NCBI RefSeq assembly: GCF_020176695.1
Contig: NZ_JAIWIA010000013.1
Span: forward strand, 124,001-188,000
Reading direction: 5' to 3'
Length of the DNA: 64,000 nucleotides
From: Massilia sp. MS-15
Lineage (GTDB): Bacteria; Pseudomonadota; Gammaproteobacteria; Burkholderiales; Burkholderiaceae_D
Both the position numbers and the translations under genes were made by a program. The notes below the pieces were generated by a model that was not told where the DNA came from, ran no database searches, and saw only the letters and a program-made list of their open reading frames with translations. Positions 19,881-28,457 of this stretch are shown piece after piece. Each line of letters starts with the position of its first letter. Position 1 is the stretch's first letter.

Positions 19881-21372
19881 GTCCCACCGGCGGCGGTGGA
19901 GCCACGGCTTCGGGCGGCCCGGAAGCCTCGGCCGCCGCGCGCGGCGCGCCGCTCAGCACACCCTGCAGCTCTTCCAGCGCCGGCCCCACCGCGACCCCGG
20001 CGGCGGTGAGGGAAAATTCGCGAATGCTGGTTTCATGCCGTCCGGGACGCTTCTTGACGACCGAAATCGCCTTGCGTACCTGGCCTTCGGCCTCGAAGTA
20101 GCGCATCAGGATCACGGTGTCGCTGATGAAGGCGATGTCGAGCGGGTCGCCGACGTCGTTCAGCAAGCCGCTCTGGCCGACGATCAGGATCGACAGCACG
20201 CCCTGGTTCGACAGGTAGCTGAGCAGCTCGTGCATCTGCAGCATCAGCGCCTTTTCCTCGTGCATGGTCTCGAGATAGGAATTCAGGCTGTCGATGACCA
20301 CCACGGCCGCGCCCTGGCCCTCGACCTGGCGCCGCACCTTCCAGATGAATTCTCCTGGCGAGATACGCGAGGGATTGATGCGTTCCCAGTAGATGGTGCC
20401 CTTGTCGATGGCGTCGGCGGCGCGCATCGACAGCCCGTTGGCGCGCTCGACCAGGGTTGCGCGCGACTCGTCGAAGGCGAAATAGGCGACGTGCTCCTGG
20501 CGCTCGGCGGCGACGTTGGCGTACTGCAGTGCCAGCGAAGACTTGCCGACCCCGGTCGGGCCGAGGATCAGGGCCGAGGTGCCGCGCGCCAGGCCGCCGC
20601 ACAGCATGCCGTCCAGGGCCGGGATCTCGCTGGTGATCGCGTCGCGGCTGCGTTCGCTCTTGTGCTCGTCCGCGATCAGGCTCGGGAACACGTAGACTTC
20701 GCGCGCGGTGATGGCGAAGTCGTGCCAGCCGCTCTGGAACTCGGCGCCGCGCATCTTGACCACCCGCAGCCGCCGGCGCGCGGCGCCGAATTCACGCTCG
20801 CGCTGTTCGAGGGTGATCACGCCGTGCACCGTGCCCTGCAGGTCGTACTGGCGCGGCTCGTCGGTAAGGTCGTCCATCAGCAGCGTGGTGCAGTTCTGCC
20901 GCAGCAGGAAGCGCTTCAGGGCCACGATCTGGCGCCGGTAGCGCATCGGGTCGTCGGCCACCATGCGCAGTTCCGACATCGAGTCGATCACCACCCGCGT
21001 CGGGGCGATGTCCTGTACCGCGCCGGTGATCGCCGCGATGGTCTCGCCCAGCTCGACCTCGGACGGGAACAGCACGCTCTGCTGGCGGCCAAGCTGGACT
21101 TCGGCCGGCACGACTTCGCGCAGCGCGATGTTCTCCAGCGACCAGCCGTGGCTGGCCGCGGTGGCGCGCAGTTCCTCGACCGTCTCGGACAGCGAGACGT
21201 ACAGGCAGGTCTCGCCCTTTTCGGCGCCGTCGATCAGGAAGCGCAGGCCGATGGTGGTCTTGCCGGAACCCGGCCGCCCTTCGACCAGGTGGATACGCTG
21301 TTGGGGCAGGCCGCCGCGCAAGACCATGTCGAGCTCGGGGATGCCGGTGTGAATTTTTTCCAGGTCGCTCAT
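19873..21372 (-). CDS. Double-domain KaiC-like ATPase
   Basis: A 499-residue protein with two RecA-type KaiC domains. Domain 1 has Walker A GRPGSGKTT at residues 32-40 and Walker B RVVIDSMSEL; domain 2 has GPTGVGKSS at 271-279 and AVVVIDSLNSYL. A Pro/Ala-rich tail ends the protein. In cyanobacteria KaiC is the clock ATPase and autokinase, but no kaiA or kaiB is near and the phosphorylation-site region of CII is not recognisable, so a clock role is not supported. It overlaps the hybrid kinase gene and is most likely its partner in signalling. ATG 21372 is the first start in the frame. Confidence 0.92.
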   Translation of the reverse strand: MSDLEKIHTGIPELDMVLRGGLPQQRIHLVEGRPGSGKTTIGLRFLIDGAEKGETCLYVSLSETVEELRATAASHGWSLENIALREVVPAEVQLGRQQSVLFPSEVELGETIAAITGAVQDIAPTRVVIDSMSELRMVADDPMRYRRQIVALKRFLLRQNCTTLLMDDLTDEPRQYDLQGTVHGVITLEQREREFGAARRRLRVVKMRGAEFQSGWHDFAITAREVYVFPSLIADEHKSERSRDAITSEIPALDGMLCGGLARGTSALILGPTGVGKSSLALQYANVAAERQEHVAYFAFDESRATLVERANGLSMRAADAIDKGTIYWERINPSRISPGEFIWKVRRQVEGQGAAVVVIDSLNSYLETMHEEKALMLQMHELLSYLSNQGVLSILIVGQSGLLNDVGDPLDIAFISDTVILMRYFEAEGQVRKAISVVKKRPGRHETSIREFSLTAAGVAVGPALEELQGVLSGAPRAAAEASGPPEAVAPPPPVGHD

Positions 21373-21526
21373 GGGGTTCTCGCTGAATTTGAAGGAAGAG
21401 CGAACGATATCTTACATGCCATAAATACAATTTTATGCATGATAGCTCAGGTCAGCCCGCGCGACGCTGGCGGGCTGGCTTCTCGTCAAGCAAGAATAGG
21501 ACTACAAGGGATGAGCGCCGGTCGGG

Positions 21527-21877
<351 letters not shown>

Positions 21878-21889
21878 CTACACAACAGG

Positions 21890-23947
21890 TTATCGGGCTT
21901 GGTCGGGAATATTGTTCAGGTCATCCATCCACACGGTGGCCTCGGAATCGGACGGTGCGCGCCAGTCGCCGCGCGGGGACAGCGAGCCGCCATTGCCGAC
22001 CTTCGGCCCGTTCGGCACGCAGGTACGCTTGAACTGGCTGGTCTTGAAGAAGCGCCACAGGAAGATGCCGAGGTTCTTCTTGATCGCATCCAGCCCGTAC
22101 TCGTTGCGCACATTGGCCGCGCTCGGCCAGCTGCCTTGCGCGCGGTCGTGCCAGGCGCTCCATGAAAGGAAGGCCACCTTGCTCGGCTTGAAGCCATAGC
22201 GCAGCGTGTAGTACAGGTTGAAATCCTGCAGCTCGTAGGGTCCGATCGTGTCCTCGGTGATCTGGGCCGGCTTGCCATCCTTGTCCCCTCCGGGCACCAG
22301 CTCGGGGCTGATCTCGGTATCGAGGATACGCAGCAGCACGTCAGCGCCATCCTGCACGACGGCGCCGGTCTCGGCCACCCAGCGCACCAGGTAGGAGATC
22401 AGGGTCTTGGGCACGCTCGCGTTCACGTTGTAGTGCGACATGTGGTCGCCCACGCCATAGGTACACCAGCCCAGCGCCAGCTCGGACAGGTCGCCGGTGC
22501 CGATCACGATCCCGTTGTGGAAGTTCGCGAGGCGGAACAGGTGGTTGGTGCGTTCGCCCGCCTGCACGTTCTCGAAGGTGATGTCATAGTCGGCCTTGCC
22601 TTCCACATACGGGTGGCCGAGGTCCTTGAGCATCTGGAGGCAGCTCGGCCGGATGTCGATCAGCTGGGCGCTGCAGCCGACCACGCGCATCAGCGCATTG
22701 GCCTGGTGCAGGGTGCGTTCGCTGGTGGCGAAACCCGGCATCGTGTAGGCAAGAATGTTGGTGCGCGGCAGGCCGAGCCGGTCCATGGCCCTGGCGCAGA
22801 CCAGCAGCGCGTGGGTGGAGTCGAGCCCGCCCGAGACACCGATCACCACCTTCCTGATGCCGGTGCTCGACAGGCGCTGGACCAGGGCCTGCACCTGGAT
22901 GTTATAGACCTCCTGGCAGCGCTCGTCGCGCCGCGCCGCGTCGGCCGGCACATAGGGAAAGCGTTCGACCGTGCGCGCCAGCGGCAGGTCGCGCGCCACG
23001 GGCAGGTCGAGCGCGAACGCCACGCGCCGGAATTTCGCGACTTCGTCCGCATGGCGGCGCACCGACTGGGCGAAGGTGGTCGCATGCATGCGCTCGTTCG
23101 ACAGGCGCTCGAGGTCGACGTCGGCGTAGATCACGTGCGAGTCGTCGCTGAAGCGTTCCGACTCGGCCAGCAGCTCGCCCTTTTCGTAGATCAGGGACTG
23201 CCCGTCCCAGGCCATGTCGTTGGTCGACTCGCCGCGCCCGGCCGAGGTATACAAATAGGCCGCCAGGCAGCGCGCCGACTGCTGGCTCACCAGCTGGTGG
23301 CGGTAGCCGCTCTTGCCCACCACGACGTTCGAAGCCGACAGGTTCACCAGCACCGTGGCCCCGGCCATCGCCGCGAACGAGGACGGCGGGATCGGCACCC
23401 AGACGTCTTCGCAGATCTCGACATGGAAGCGCAGCAGCGGCAGGTTCTCGACCTCGAACAGCAGGTTGGGGCCAAAGGGAACGGTGGCGCCGAACAGGTC
23501 GATTTGCTCGACCGCGGCGCAATCGGCGGCACTGAACTGCCGGGATTCGTAAAACTCGCCATAATTAGGCAGGAAACTCTTGGGCACCACGCCCAGCACG
23601 CGGCCGCCGGCGACCACGGCGGCGCAGTTGAAGAGCTGGTGGTTGACCTTCAGCGGCAGCCCGACGACCAGCGCCAGCGGCAGGGTGCGCGATGCCTCGA
23701 TGATCCTGGCCAGGCCGTCCAGGCAGGCATCGAGCAGGGCACCCTGGTGGAACAGGTCGTCGCAGCTGTAGGCCGAAAGGCCCAGTTCCGGAAAGGCGGC
23801 CAGCACGGCGCCCTCGGCCGCCGCCTGGCGCGCCAGGTTTAGGGTCTGCTCGACGTTGAAGCCGGGGTCGGCGATCCGGCAGCGCGGAATGGCGACCGCG
23901 ACGCGGGCGAAGTGGTGCGTGTAGAGGTTGAAGAATCGCTTGTTCAT
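21890..23947 (-). CDS. nadE: Glutamine-dependent NAD+ synthase
   Basis: A 685-residue two-domain enzyme that amidates nicotinate adenine dinucleotide to NAD using glutamine. The N-terminal nitrilase-type glutaminase has the Glu ([10 protein letters not shown]), Lys ([12 protein letters not shown]) and Cys ([10 protein letters not shown]) triad. The C-terminal synthetase has the PP-loop [13 protein letters not shown]. Length fits the long glutamine-dependent form. ATG 23947 gives MNKRFFN; an upstream in-frame start at 23968 was rejected. Only 35 bases separate its start from the divergent gene at 23983. It forms an operon with glnB. Confidence 0.95.
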   Translation of the reverse strand: MNKRFFNLYTHHFARVAVAIPRCRIADPGFNVEQTLNLARQAAAEGAVLAAFPELGLSAYSCDDLFHQGALLDACLDGLARIIEASRTLPLALVVGLPLKVNHQLFNCAAVVAGGRVLGVVPKSFLPNYGEFYESRQFSAADCAAVEQIDLFGATVPFGPNLLFEVENLPLLRFHVEICEDVWVPIPPSSFAAMAGATVLVNLSASNVVVGKSGYRHQLVSQQSARCLAAYLYTSAGRGESTNDMAWDGQSLIYEKGELLAESERFSDDSHVIYADVDLERLSNERMHATTFAQSVRRHADEVAKFRRVAFALDLPVARDLPLARTVERFPYVPADAARRDERCQEVYNIQVQALVQRLSSTGIRKVVIGVSGGLDSTHALLVCARAMDRLGLPRTNILAYTMPGFATSERTLHQANALMRVVGCSAQLIDIRPSCLQMLKDLGHPYVEGKADYDITFENVQAGERTNHLFRLANFHNGIVIGTGDLSELALGWCTYGVGDHMSHYNVNASVPKTLISYLVRWVAETGAVVQDGADVLLRILDTEISPELVPGGDKDGKPAQITEDTIGPYELQDFNLYYTLRYGFKPSKVAFLSWSAWHDRAQGSWPSAANVRNEYGLDAIKKNLGIFLWRFFKTSQFKRTCVPNGPKVGNGGSLSPRGDWRAPSDSEATVWMDDLNNIPDQAR

Positions 23948-23982
23948 TGGTGGTCCGCCATTATCCAAATGTTACGGAAGTC

Positions 23983-25122
23983 ATGTCGAATTATCGCACG
24001 CATATCGTTTCCACTTTGTCCGAGATTGGCCAGCAGGCCTGGGATGCGCTGCTGGCGAGCCAGGACAATCCGAACCCCTTCCTGTCCTGGGCCTTCCTGC
24101 ATGCGCTGCACGCATCCGGCAGCGCCGCGCCGGAGACCGGCTGGCAGCCGCAGTACATCGTGCTGTACCAGGGCGAGCGGCTGGCAGCCGCCCTGCCCCT
24201 GTATGTCAAGGACCATTCGTATGGCGAGTACGTGTTCGACTGGGCCTGGGCCGATGCCTACCACCGGCACGGCCTGCCCTACTATCCCAAGCTGCTGGCC
24301 GCGATTCCGTTCACGCCGGTGGCGGGCCCGCGCCTGCTGGCAACCGATGCCGCAGCGCGCGCGGCCCTGGTCGAGGTGCTGATCGCGACGCAGGAGGCGG
24401 CCGGCGTGTCGTCGACCCACGTGCTGTTCCCGCCCGAGGAACAGGCGCGCCAGCTGCAGGAAGCCGGCTTCATGCTGCGCAGCGGCGTACAGTTCCACTG
24501 GCTGAACGCAGGCTACGCCTCGTTCGACGCGTTCCTGGCCACGCTGGAACAAAAAAAGCGCAAGAACATCCGCGCCGAGCGGCGCAAGGTACGCGAGGCC
24601 GACGTGACGCTGCGCCGCGTGCGCGGGCGCGACGCCGTGGATGCCGACTGGGTGCTGTTCAACCGCTGCTACCGCCGCACCTACCAGGCGCACCACGCGA
24701 CGCCCTACCTGAACCTGGATTTCTTCCGCCGCATCGGGGACACCATGCCGGACAACATCCTGCTGGTGATCGCCTCGCGCGCGGGACGCGACATCGCCGC
24801 CTCGCTGGTGATCCACAACGAGCGCACCCTGTTCGGCCGCTACTGGGGCGAGCTGGAACATGTGCCCTGCCTGCACTTCGAAGCGGCCTACTACCAGCCG
24901 CTCGAGTTCTGCATCGAACAGGGCATCGCCGTCTTCGAAGGCGGCGCCCAGGGCGAGCACAAGATGGCGCGCGGCTTCCTGCCGACGCGCACCTGGTCGG
25001 CGCACTGGCTGGCGCATCCCTCGTTCGCGGATGCGGTCGAGCGCTTCCTGGAACGGGAACGCGACGGGATCGACGACTACCTGGACGAACTGAACGAGCG
25101 CAGTCCATTCCGCCCGGGATAA
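23983..25122 (+). CDS. GNAT/FemAB-like N-acyltransferase (peptidogalycan family, DUF482)
   Basis: A 379-residue soluble protein matching the DUF482 / COG3146 family, a double GNAT-fold group related to FemAB. Family-type segments include NPFLSWAFLHALH at the N-terminus, FDWAWADAYHRHGLPYYPK, a basic helix LEQKKRKNIRAERRKV, and the C-terminal FEGGAQGEHKMARGF. These proteins are presumed to acylate a cell-envelope or amino-acid substrate, but no activity is established. ATG 23983 follows GGAAG closely; an upstream ATG at 23947 in the same frame was rejected because it lies over the nadE start. It is a single gene facing away from nadE. Confidence 0.85.
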   Translation: MSNYRTHIVSTLSEIGQQAWDALLASQDNPNPFLSWAFLHALHASGSAAPETGWQPQYIVLYQGERLAAALPLYVKDHSYGEYVFDWAWADAYHRHGLPYYPKLLAAIPFTPVAGPRLLATDAAARAALVEVLIATQEAAGVSSTHVLFPPEEQARQLQEAGFMLRSGVQFHWLNAGYASFDAFLATLEQKKRKNIRAERRKVREADVTLRRVRGRDAVDADWVLFNRCYRRTYQAHHATPYLNLDFFRRIGDTMPDNILLVIASRAGRDIAASLVIHNERTLFGRYWGELEHVPCLHFEAAYYQPLEFCIEQGIAVFEGGAQGEHKMARGFLPTRTWSAHWLAHPSFADAVERFLERERDGIDDYLDELNERSPFRPG

Positions 25123-25189
25123 ACGCGCAGCGCCCCATGGCGGAATGTAAACTTTAGACACAATTGACAATCACGGTTACACTGCGCGG

Positions 25190-25576
25190 ATGAAAGCCCT
25201 GATCGTGGATGACCTGCCGCTGGACGCCGAACTGACCCAACGGGCGCTGCACCGTTGCGACAGCGCCTATGAAGTCACCGTGGTGTCCGACGGCGAAGCC
25301 GCCTTGACGACCTTGCGCGAAACCTGTGACTTCGACCTGATCCTGCTCGACCTGGCCCTGCCCAAGGTCGACGGTTTCGAAGTGCTGAAGGAACTCTCGT
25401 CGAAACCCTTCCTGTCCGACGTTCCCATCATCGTGCTGTCGAGTTCCCGCAAGGGCTCGGACCAGGTGCGCACGCGCATGCTGGGCGCCTGCGGCTTCGT
25501 CGAAAAAGCCCTGGACTTCGCGGTCTTCCACGCCGACCTCGCCACTACCCTCGAACGCAACGGCCTGCGCGCCTGA
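25190..25576 (+). CDS. Stand-alone response regulator receiver protein
   Basis: A 128-residue protein made of one receiver domain with no output domain. The acidic pair is VDD at residues 6-8, the phosphate-accepting Asp is Asp54 in LILLDLALPK, the switch Ser/Thr lies in IIVLSSSR, and the conserved Lys is in FVEKAL. Length and lack of output resemble CheY or Rcp-type proteins; Rcp1-like proteins serve phytochromes, but the bacteriophytochrome is 8 kb away, so the link is only a possibility. ATG 25190 starts directly at strand beta-1. Confidence 0.9.
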   Translation: MKALIVDDLPLDAELTQRALHRCDSAYEVTVVSDGEAALTTLRETCDFDLILLDLALPKVDGFEVLKELSSKPFLSDVPIIVLSSSRKGSDQVRTRMLGACGFVEKALDFAVFHADLATTLERNGLRA

Positions 25577-25616
25577 AGGCGTGAGGCCGGCACGCGAGGC
25601 TCGCCCGCCGGGCTTT

Positions 25617-26843
25617 TTACTGCACCTGCGCGTTCAGCGCCGTGATCGCCGCATTCCACACATTGACCCAGGTGTTCATGCTGTGGCCACTCGGGACGTA
25701 GCGTTCGCCGACCTCGGCGCCGCGCGCCTTCAGGTCGGCGGCCAGCGCCACGGCTTTCGCATGGAAGCGCGGCTCCATGTAGCCGGCGCCGATGAACACG
25801 CGGTGGCCATCCAGGCGCCGGGTTTGCGGCGGCGCGGTCATGGCAGGCGACATCACGATCGCCCCATCGAACCAGCCGGGATGGGCCTGCATGGCTTCGA
25901 AGGCCTAGGCCCCGCCGTTCGAGTAGCCGGCCGCCAGGCGCCGCCGCGGCCTGGCGCCGCCTTCGATGCGGGCTGGCAGCTGCTCCACCATGAAGCGCAG
26001 GTAGGCCTGGTGGCGCGCGGGCTCCTGGCCGGCCAGCAGTTCGCCGATGCGCGAGCCGATCGGATCGGTCTCGGCATTGTGCAGGCCAACCACCACGAAA
26101 CCGTGCATGTCGGCGCCGTTGTCCTGGGCATTGCGCACCAGGCTGGCCGTGCTCCCTCCATCCGGCATGTAGACCACGGTGCAGCCGTCCAGCGTGGCGG
26201 TACAACGGGCGCCGGTGGCGACCGTCAGCTTGCGCCGGCCAAGCACGGGCCCGGCGTCGATGGTTTCGGTGACCACGGCGATGCCGGACGCGGCCAGTGC
26301 CTGCTGCGCCGGCCCGGCGGCGGGCATGACAAACGCGGGCGAGCCGCGGTGCCGAACGATGGCGTCGGGACGGTCCTGCACGTCCAGCAGATGCAGGTCG
26401 AGCAAGGCTTCCGGCATCCGGTTCCAGCGGATCCGGGCGGCATGCAGGTCCGTGCCCGCCGGGTCCAGGTAGGCCTGGATCTCGCAGCAGATGTAGGGAC
26501 CGCGTGGATAAGGCAGCGCGGATGCGGCCATCTTCAGCACCAGCAGCAGCGAATCGCCCTCGACGGCGTAGGCGAAGCCGCGCTCGCCGAGCCTGCCTGC
26601 CAGCGCCGCCCGTTCCGCGCTGGACAGCGGCGCCTTGCACGGCATGGCATAGCCGTCCGCGGGAAGCTGGGGCGCGCAGGCGCGCAGGTCGTCGGGAATG
26701 AAGCGCTCTTCGGCCTGCACGCCAGGCGGCGCGGAAAACAGCGCGGCCAGCGACAGGCAACAGGCGGCAAGCGCCTTCAGGAAGCGGGCAGATGGCGCTG
26801 GCAGGCGTGGCGGCAAGGTCATGGCAGGGGCTGGGGCTAACAT
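25617..26843 (-). pseudogene. Exported alpha/beta-hydrolase (enterochelin-esterase-like) interrupted by an amber codon
   Basis: A 409-codon frame is open except for one TAG at 25905-25907 (codon 313). The N-terminus has a signal peptide (cut near GVQA). The hydrolase part contains VVYMPDGGS, VVVGLHNAETDP and the nucleophile elbow GYSNGGA with Ser308. The stop falls immediately after this elbow, and the frame resumes with AFEAMQAHPGWFDGAIVMSP and a likely catalytic His in SGHSMNTW. One base change (for example TGG to TAG) would explain it. A sequencing error or suppression cannot be excluded. An alternative start is ATG 26822. Confidence 0.75.
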
Positions 26844-26966
26844 CAGGGCGATGGACCGAGTATAGCCAGCCGGGCGCCGTCAATGTCCTCGCATTTCCAC
26901 GTCCGGCACCGCCACGCCGGTGCCGGCGCCGTGGGCCCGATGGCCCTTCGACAGCTCACTGCAGTA

Positions 26967-27110
26967 TCAGCGCCAGCCGTCCGGCCAGGAGCGGAACTCG
27001 ACATGGAAGGGCTCGGACAGCGCGGCTCCCTTGCGCAGGACGCGCAGGACGGGGCCATCGGCAGCCGACATCAACATGCCTGGGGCGGCCTTCAGGATAG
27101 GCATCACCAT
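26967..27110 (-). CDS. Possible small protein of unknown function
   Basis: A 47-residue frame starts at ATG 27110, or two codons later at 27104, behind GAGGAG with three or nine bases of spacing. The product reads as a short soluble peptide (MPILKAAPGMLM to FRSWPDGWR) with no recognised family. It lies in the otherwise gene-free 26844-27280 stretch between the broken esterase and the LysR gene; the rest of that stretch shows nothing further. The coding call rests only on the ribosome site, and it may be a decayed gene. Confidence 0.3.
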   Translation of the reverse strand: MVMPILKAAPGMLMSAADGPVLRVLRKGAALSEPFHVEFRSWPDGWR

Positions 27111-27280
27111 CGACTCCTCGGTATTGGTGCGGGGCCAGGTCGGATGCGGCCCCGCTGGGATTCGGCAGGATCCAGCAGCGATCGCCGACAAGCACCTTTA
27201 TAGGCCTTCGCCGGCCGCATTGCCAATTCCGGTTCGCCATACCAGTTATTTACAAGGTGAATATTTATATCATCTGATAT

Positions 27281-28174
27281 TCACACGAACAAGTCGGGAT
27301 GGCTCTCGGCACACTCGCGCAGCAGGTTCCACACCACCTTCACCCGCCGCAGCCGGTACAGGTCGGTGGGAGCGGCAAGCCAGAACGAGCGCTCGGCCTG
27401 GAAGCCGGGCAGCACCCGCACCAGGCGCCCGTCGGCCGGGATCGCGTAGGGTGGCGCCATCATCAGGCCCATGCCGAGCGAGGCCGCTTCCAGCTGCCCG
27501 GTCATGCCCGAGCAGCAGATGCGGCGCCGCGGCGTGAAGCCGAGTTCGTTCAGATAGGACAGTTCTCGGCTGGCCAGCCGGTCCTGCACATAGTCGACGA
27601 AATCGTGGTGGGCCAGGTCGGCCTGGGTGCGGATCGGCGGATGCCGCGCCAGGTAGCCGGGCGAGGCGTACAGGTAGAAGTGGAAGGAAGCCAGGCGCGT
27701 CACCATGTAGCGGCCGGTGGTGGGCGGATCGAGCATGACGCCGAGGTCGGCCTCGCGGTTGGCCAGGTTGGCGAAGCGCGGCAGGTTCAGCAGGTCGATC
27801 GACAGGTCCGGATGCTGCTCCAGCAGGGTGGCCAGCAGCGGCGCGACCACCCGCACCCCGAACACTTCCGGCACACCCAGGCGCACCACGCCGTGCGCCG
27901 CCACTTCCGCGCCGCCGATCTGCTCGGCCGCCGCCAGCGCCGCCCCTTCCATCGCCTCCGCATGCGGCAGCAGCGCCTGGCCCACCTCGGTCAGCTCATA
28001 GCCTTCGCGCGAACGGTCGAACAGGGTCGAGCCGAGCTGGGTTTCGAGGCGGTCGATGCGGCGCGCCACGGTCGTATGCTCGACTTCCAGCCGGCGCGAG
28101 GCGCCCGACAGGGTGCCGGCGCGCGCCAGTTCCAGAAAGAAGCGCAAGTCTGTCCACTCGGGCAACGTATTCAT
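27281..28174 (-). CDS. LysR-family transcriptional regulator
   Basis: A 297-residue LysR-type regulator. The N-terminal winged helix (LRFFLELARAGTLSGASRRLEVEHTTVARRI, spanning about residues 10-40) binds DNA; the remaining part is the type 2 periplasmic-binding-like effector domain. ATG 28174 gives the family start MNTLPEWTDLRFF; a longer frame to 28402 crosses the promoter region. It is divergent from the TonB receptor operon at 28458, and two identical-type palindromes lie between them. By analogy it should control that operon and itself in response to a ligand related to the transported substrate, but the ligand is unknown. Confidence 0.92.
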   Translation of the reverse strand: MNTLPEWTDLRFFLELARAGTLSGASRRLEVEHTTVARRIDRLETQLGSTLFDRSREGYELTEVGQALLPHAEAMEGAALAAAEQIGGAEVAAHGVVRLGVPEVFGVRVVAPLLATLLEQHPDLSIDLLNLPRFANLANREADLGVMLDPPTTGRYMVTRLASFHFYLYASPGYLARHPPIRTQADLAHHDFVDYVQDRLASRELSYLNELGFTPRRRICCSGMTGQLEAASLGMGLMMAPPYAIPADGRLVRVLPGFQAERSFWLAAPTDLYRLRRVKVVWNLLRECAESHPDLFV

Positions 28175-28205
28175 TTGGCTATTGTCTGATGTCAATGTGA
28201 CATAT

Positions 28206-28221
28206 TGTGCACTAGTGCACA
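28206..28221. promoter_or_regulatory. Operator palindrome 1 (TGTGCA-N4-TGCACA)
   Basis: A perfect 16-bp palindrome, TGTGCACTAGTGCACA, 32 bases upstream of the LysR start. It fits the T-N11-A form of LysR sites. The same half-sites recur at 28338-28353, and single GGTGCA half-sites lie near 28240, 28269 and 28326. Confidence 0.65.
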
Positions 28222-28337
28222 TTGCCCCTGCAATCCTCCGGTGCACCTCCCTTCCCGCCGCGCGCAAACGGTGCACTGCCGCAACTCCGCACGCCATCCT
28301 CCTGGGTACGTACCCGCACGGGCTTGGTGCAGTGGAC

Positions 28338-28353
28338 TGTGCATTTTTGCACA
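28338..28353. promoter_or_regulatory. Operator palindrome 2 (TGTGCA-N4-TGCACA)
   Basis: TGTGCATTTTTGCACA has the same half-sites and spacing as 28206-28221, with centres 132 bases apart. It lies about 105 bases before the TonB receptor start. Two matching sites in one divergent promoter region suggest cooperative or looped binding by the LysR protein. Confidence 0.65.
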
Positions 28354-28457
28354 AAGGGGTGGGCGATTGTTGACTATCTAAGCAGACCCGAGCGAGGCAC
28401 ACTGCCGGTCATGCGAAAACCTGAACGCATGCCGCCATCAAAAATTAGGAGACAAGA

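Noticed and set aside
19873..21372. Calling the KaiC-like gene part of a circadian clock
   Set aside because: No kaiA or kaiB is present, and the phosphorylation-site region of the second domain is not recognisable.
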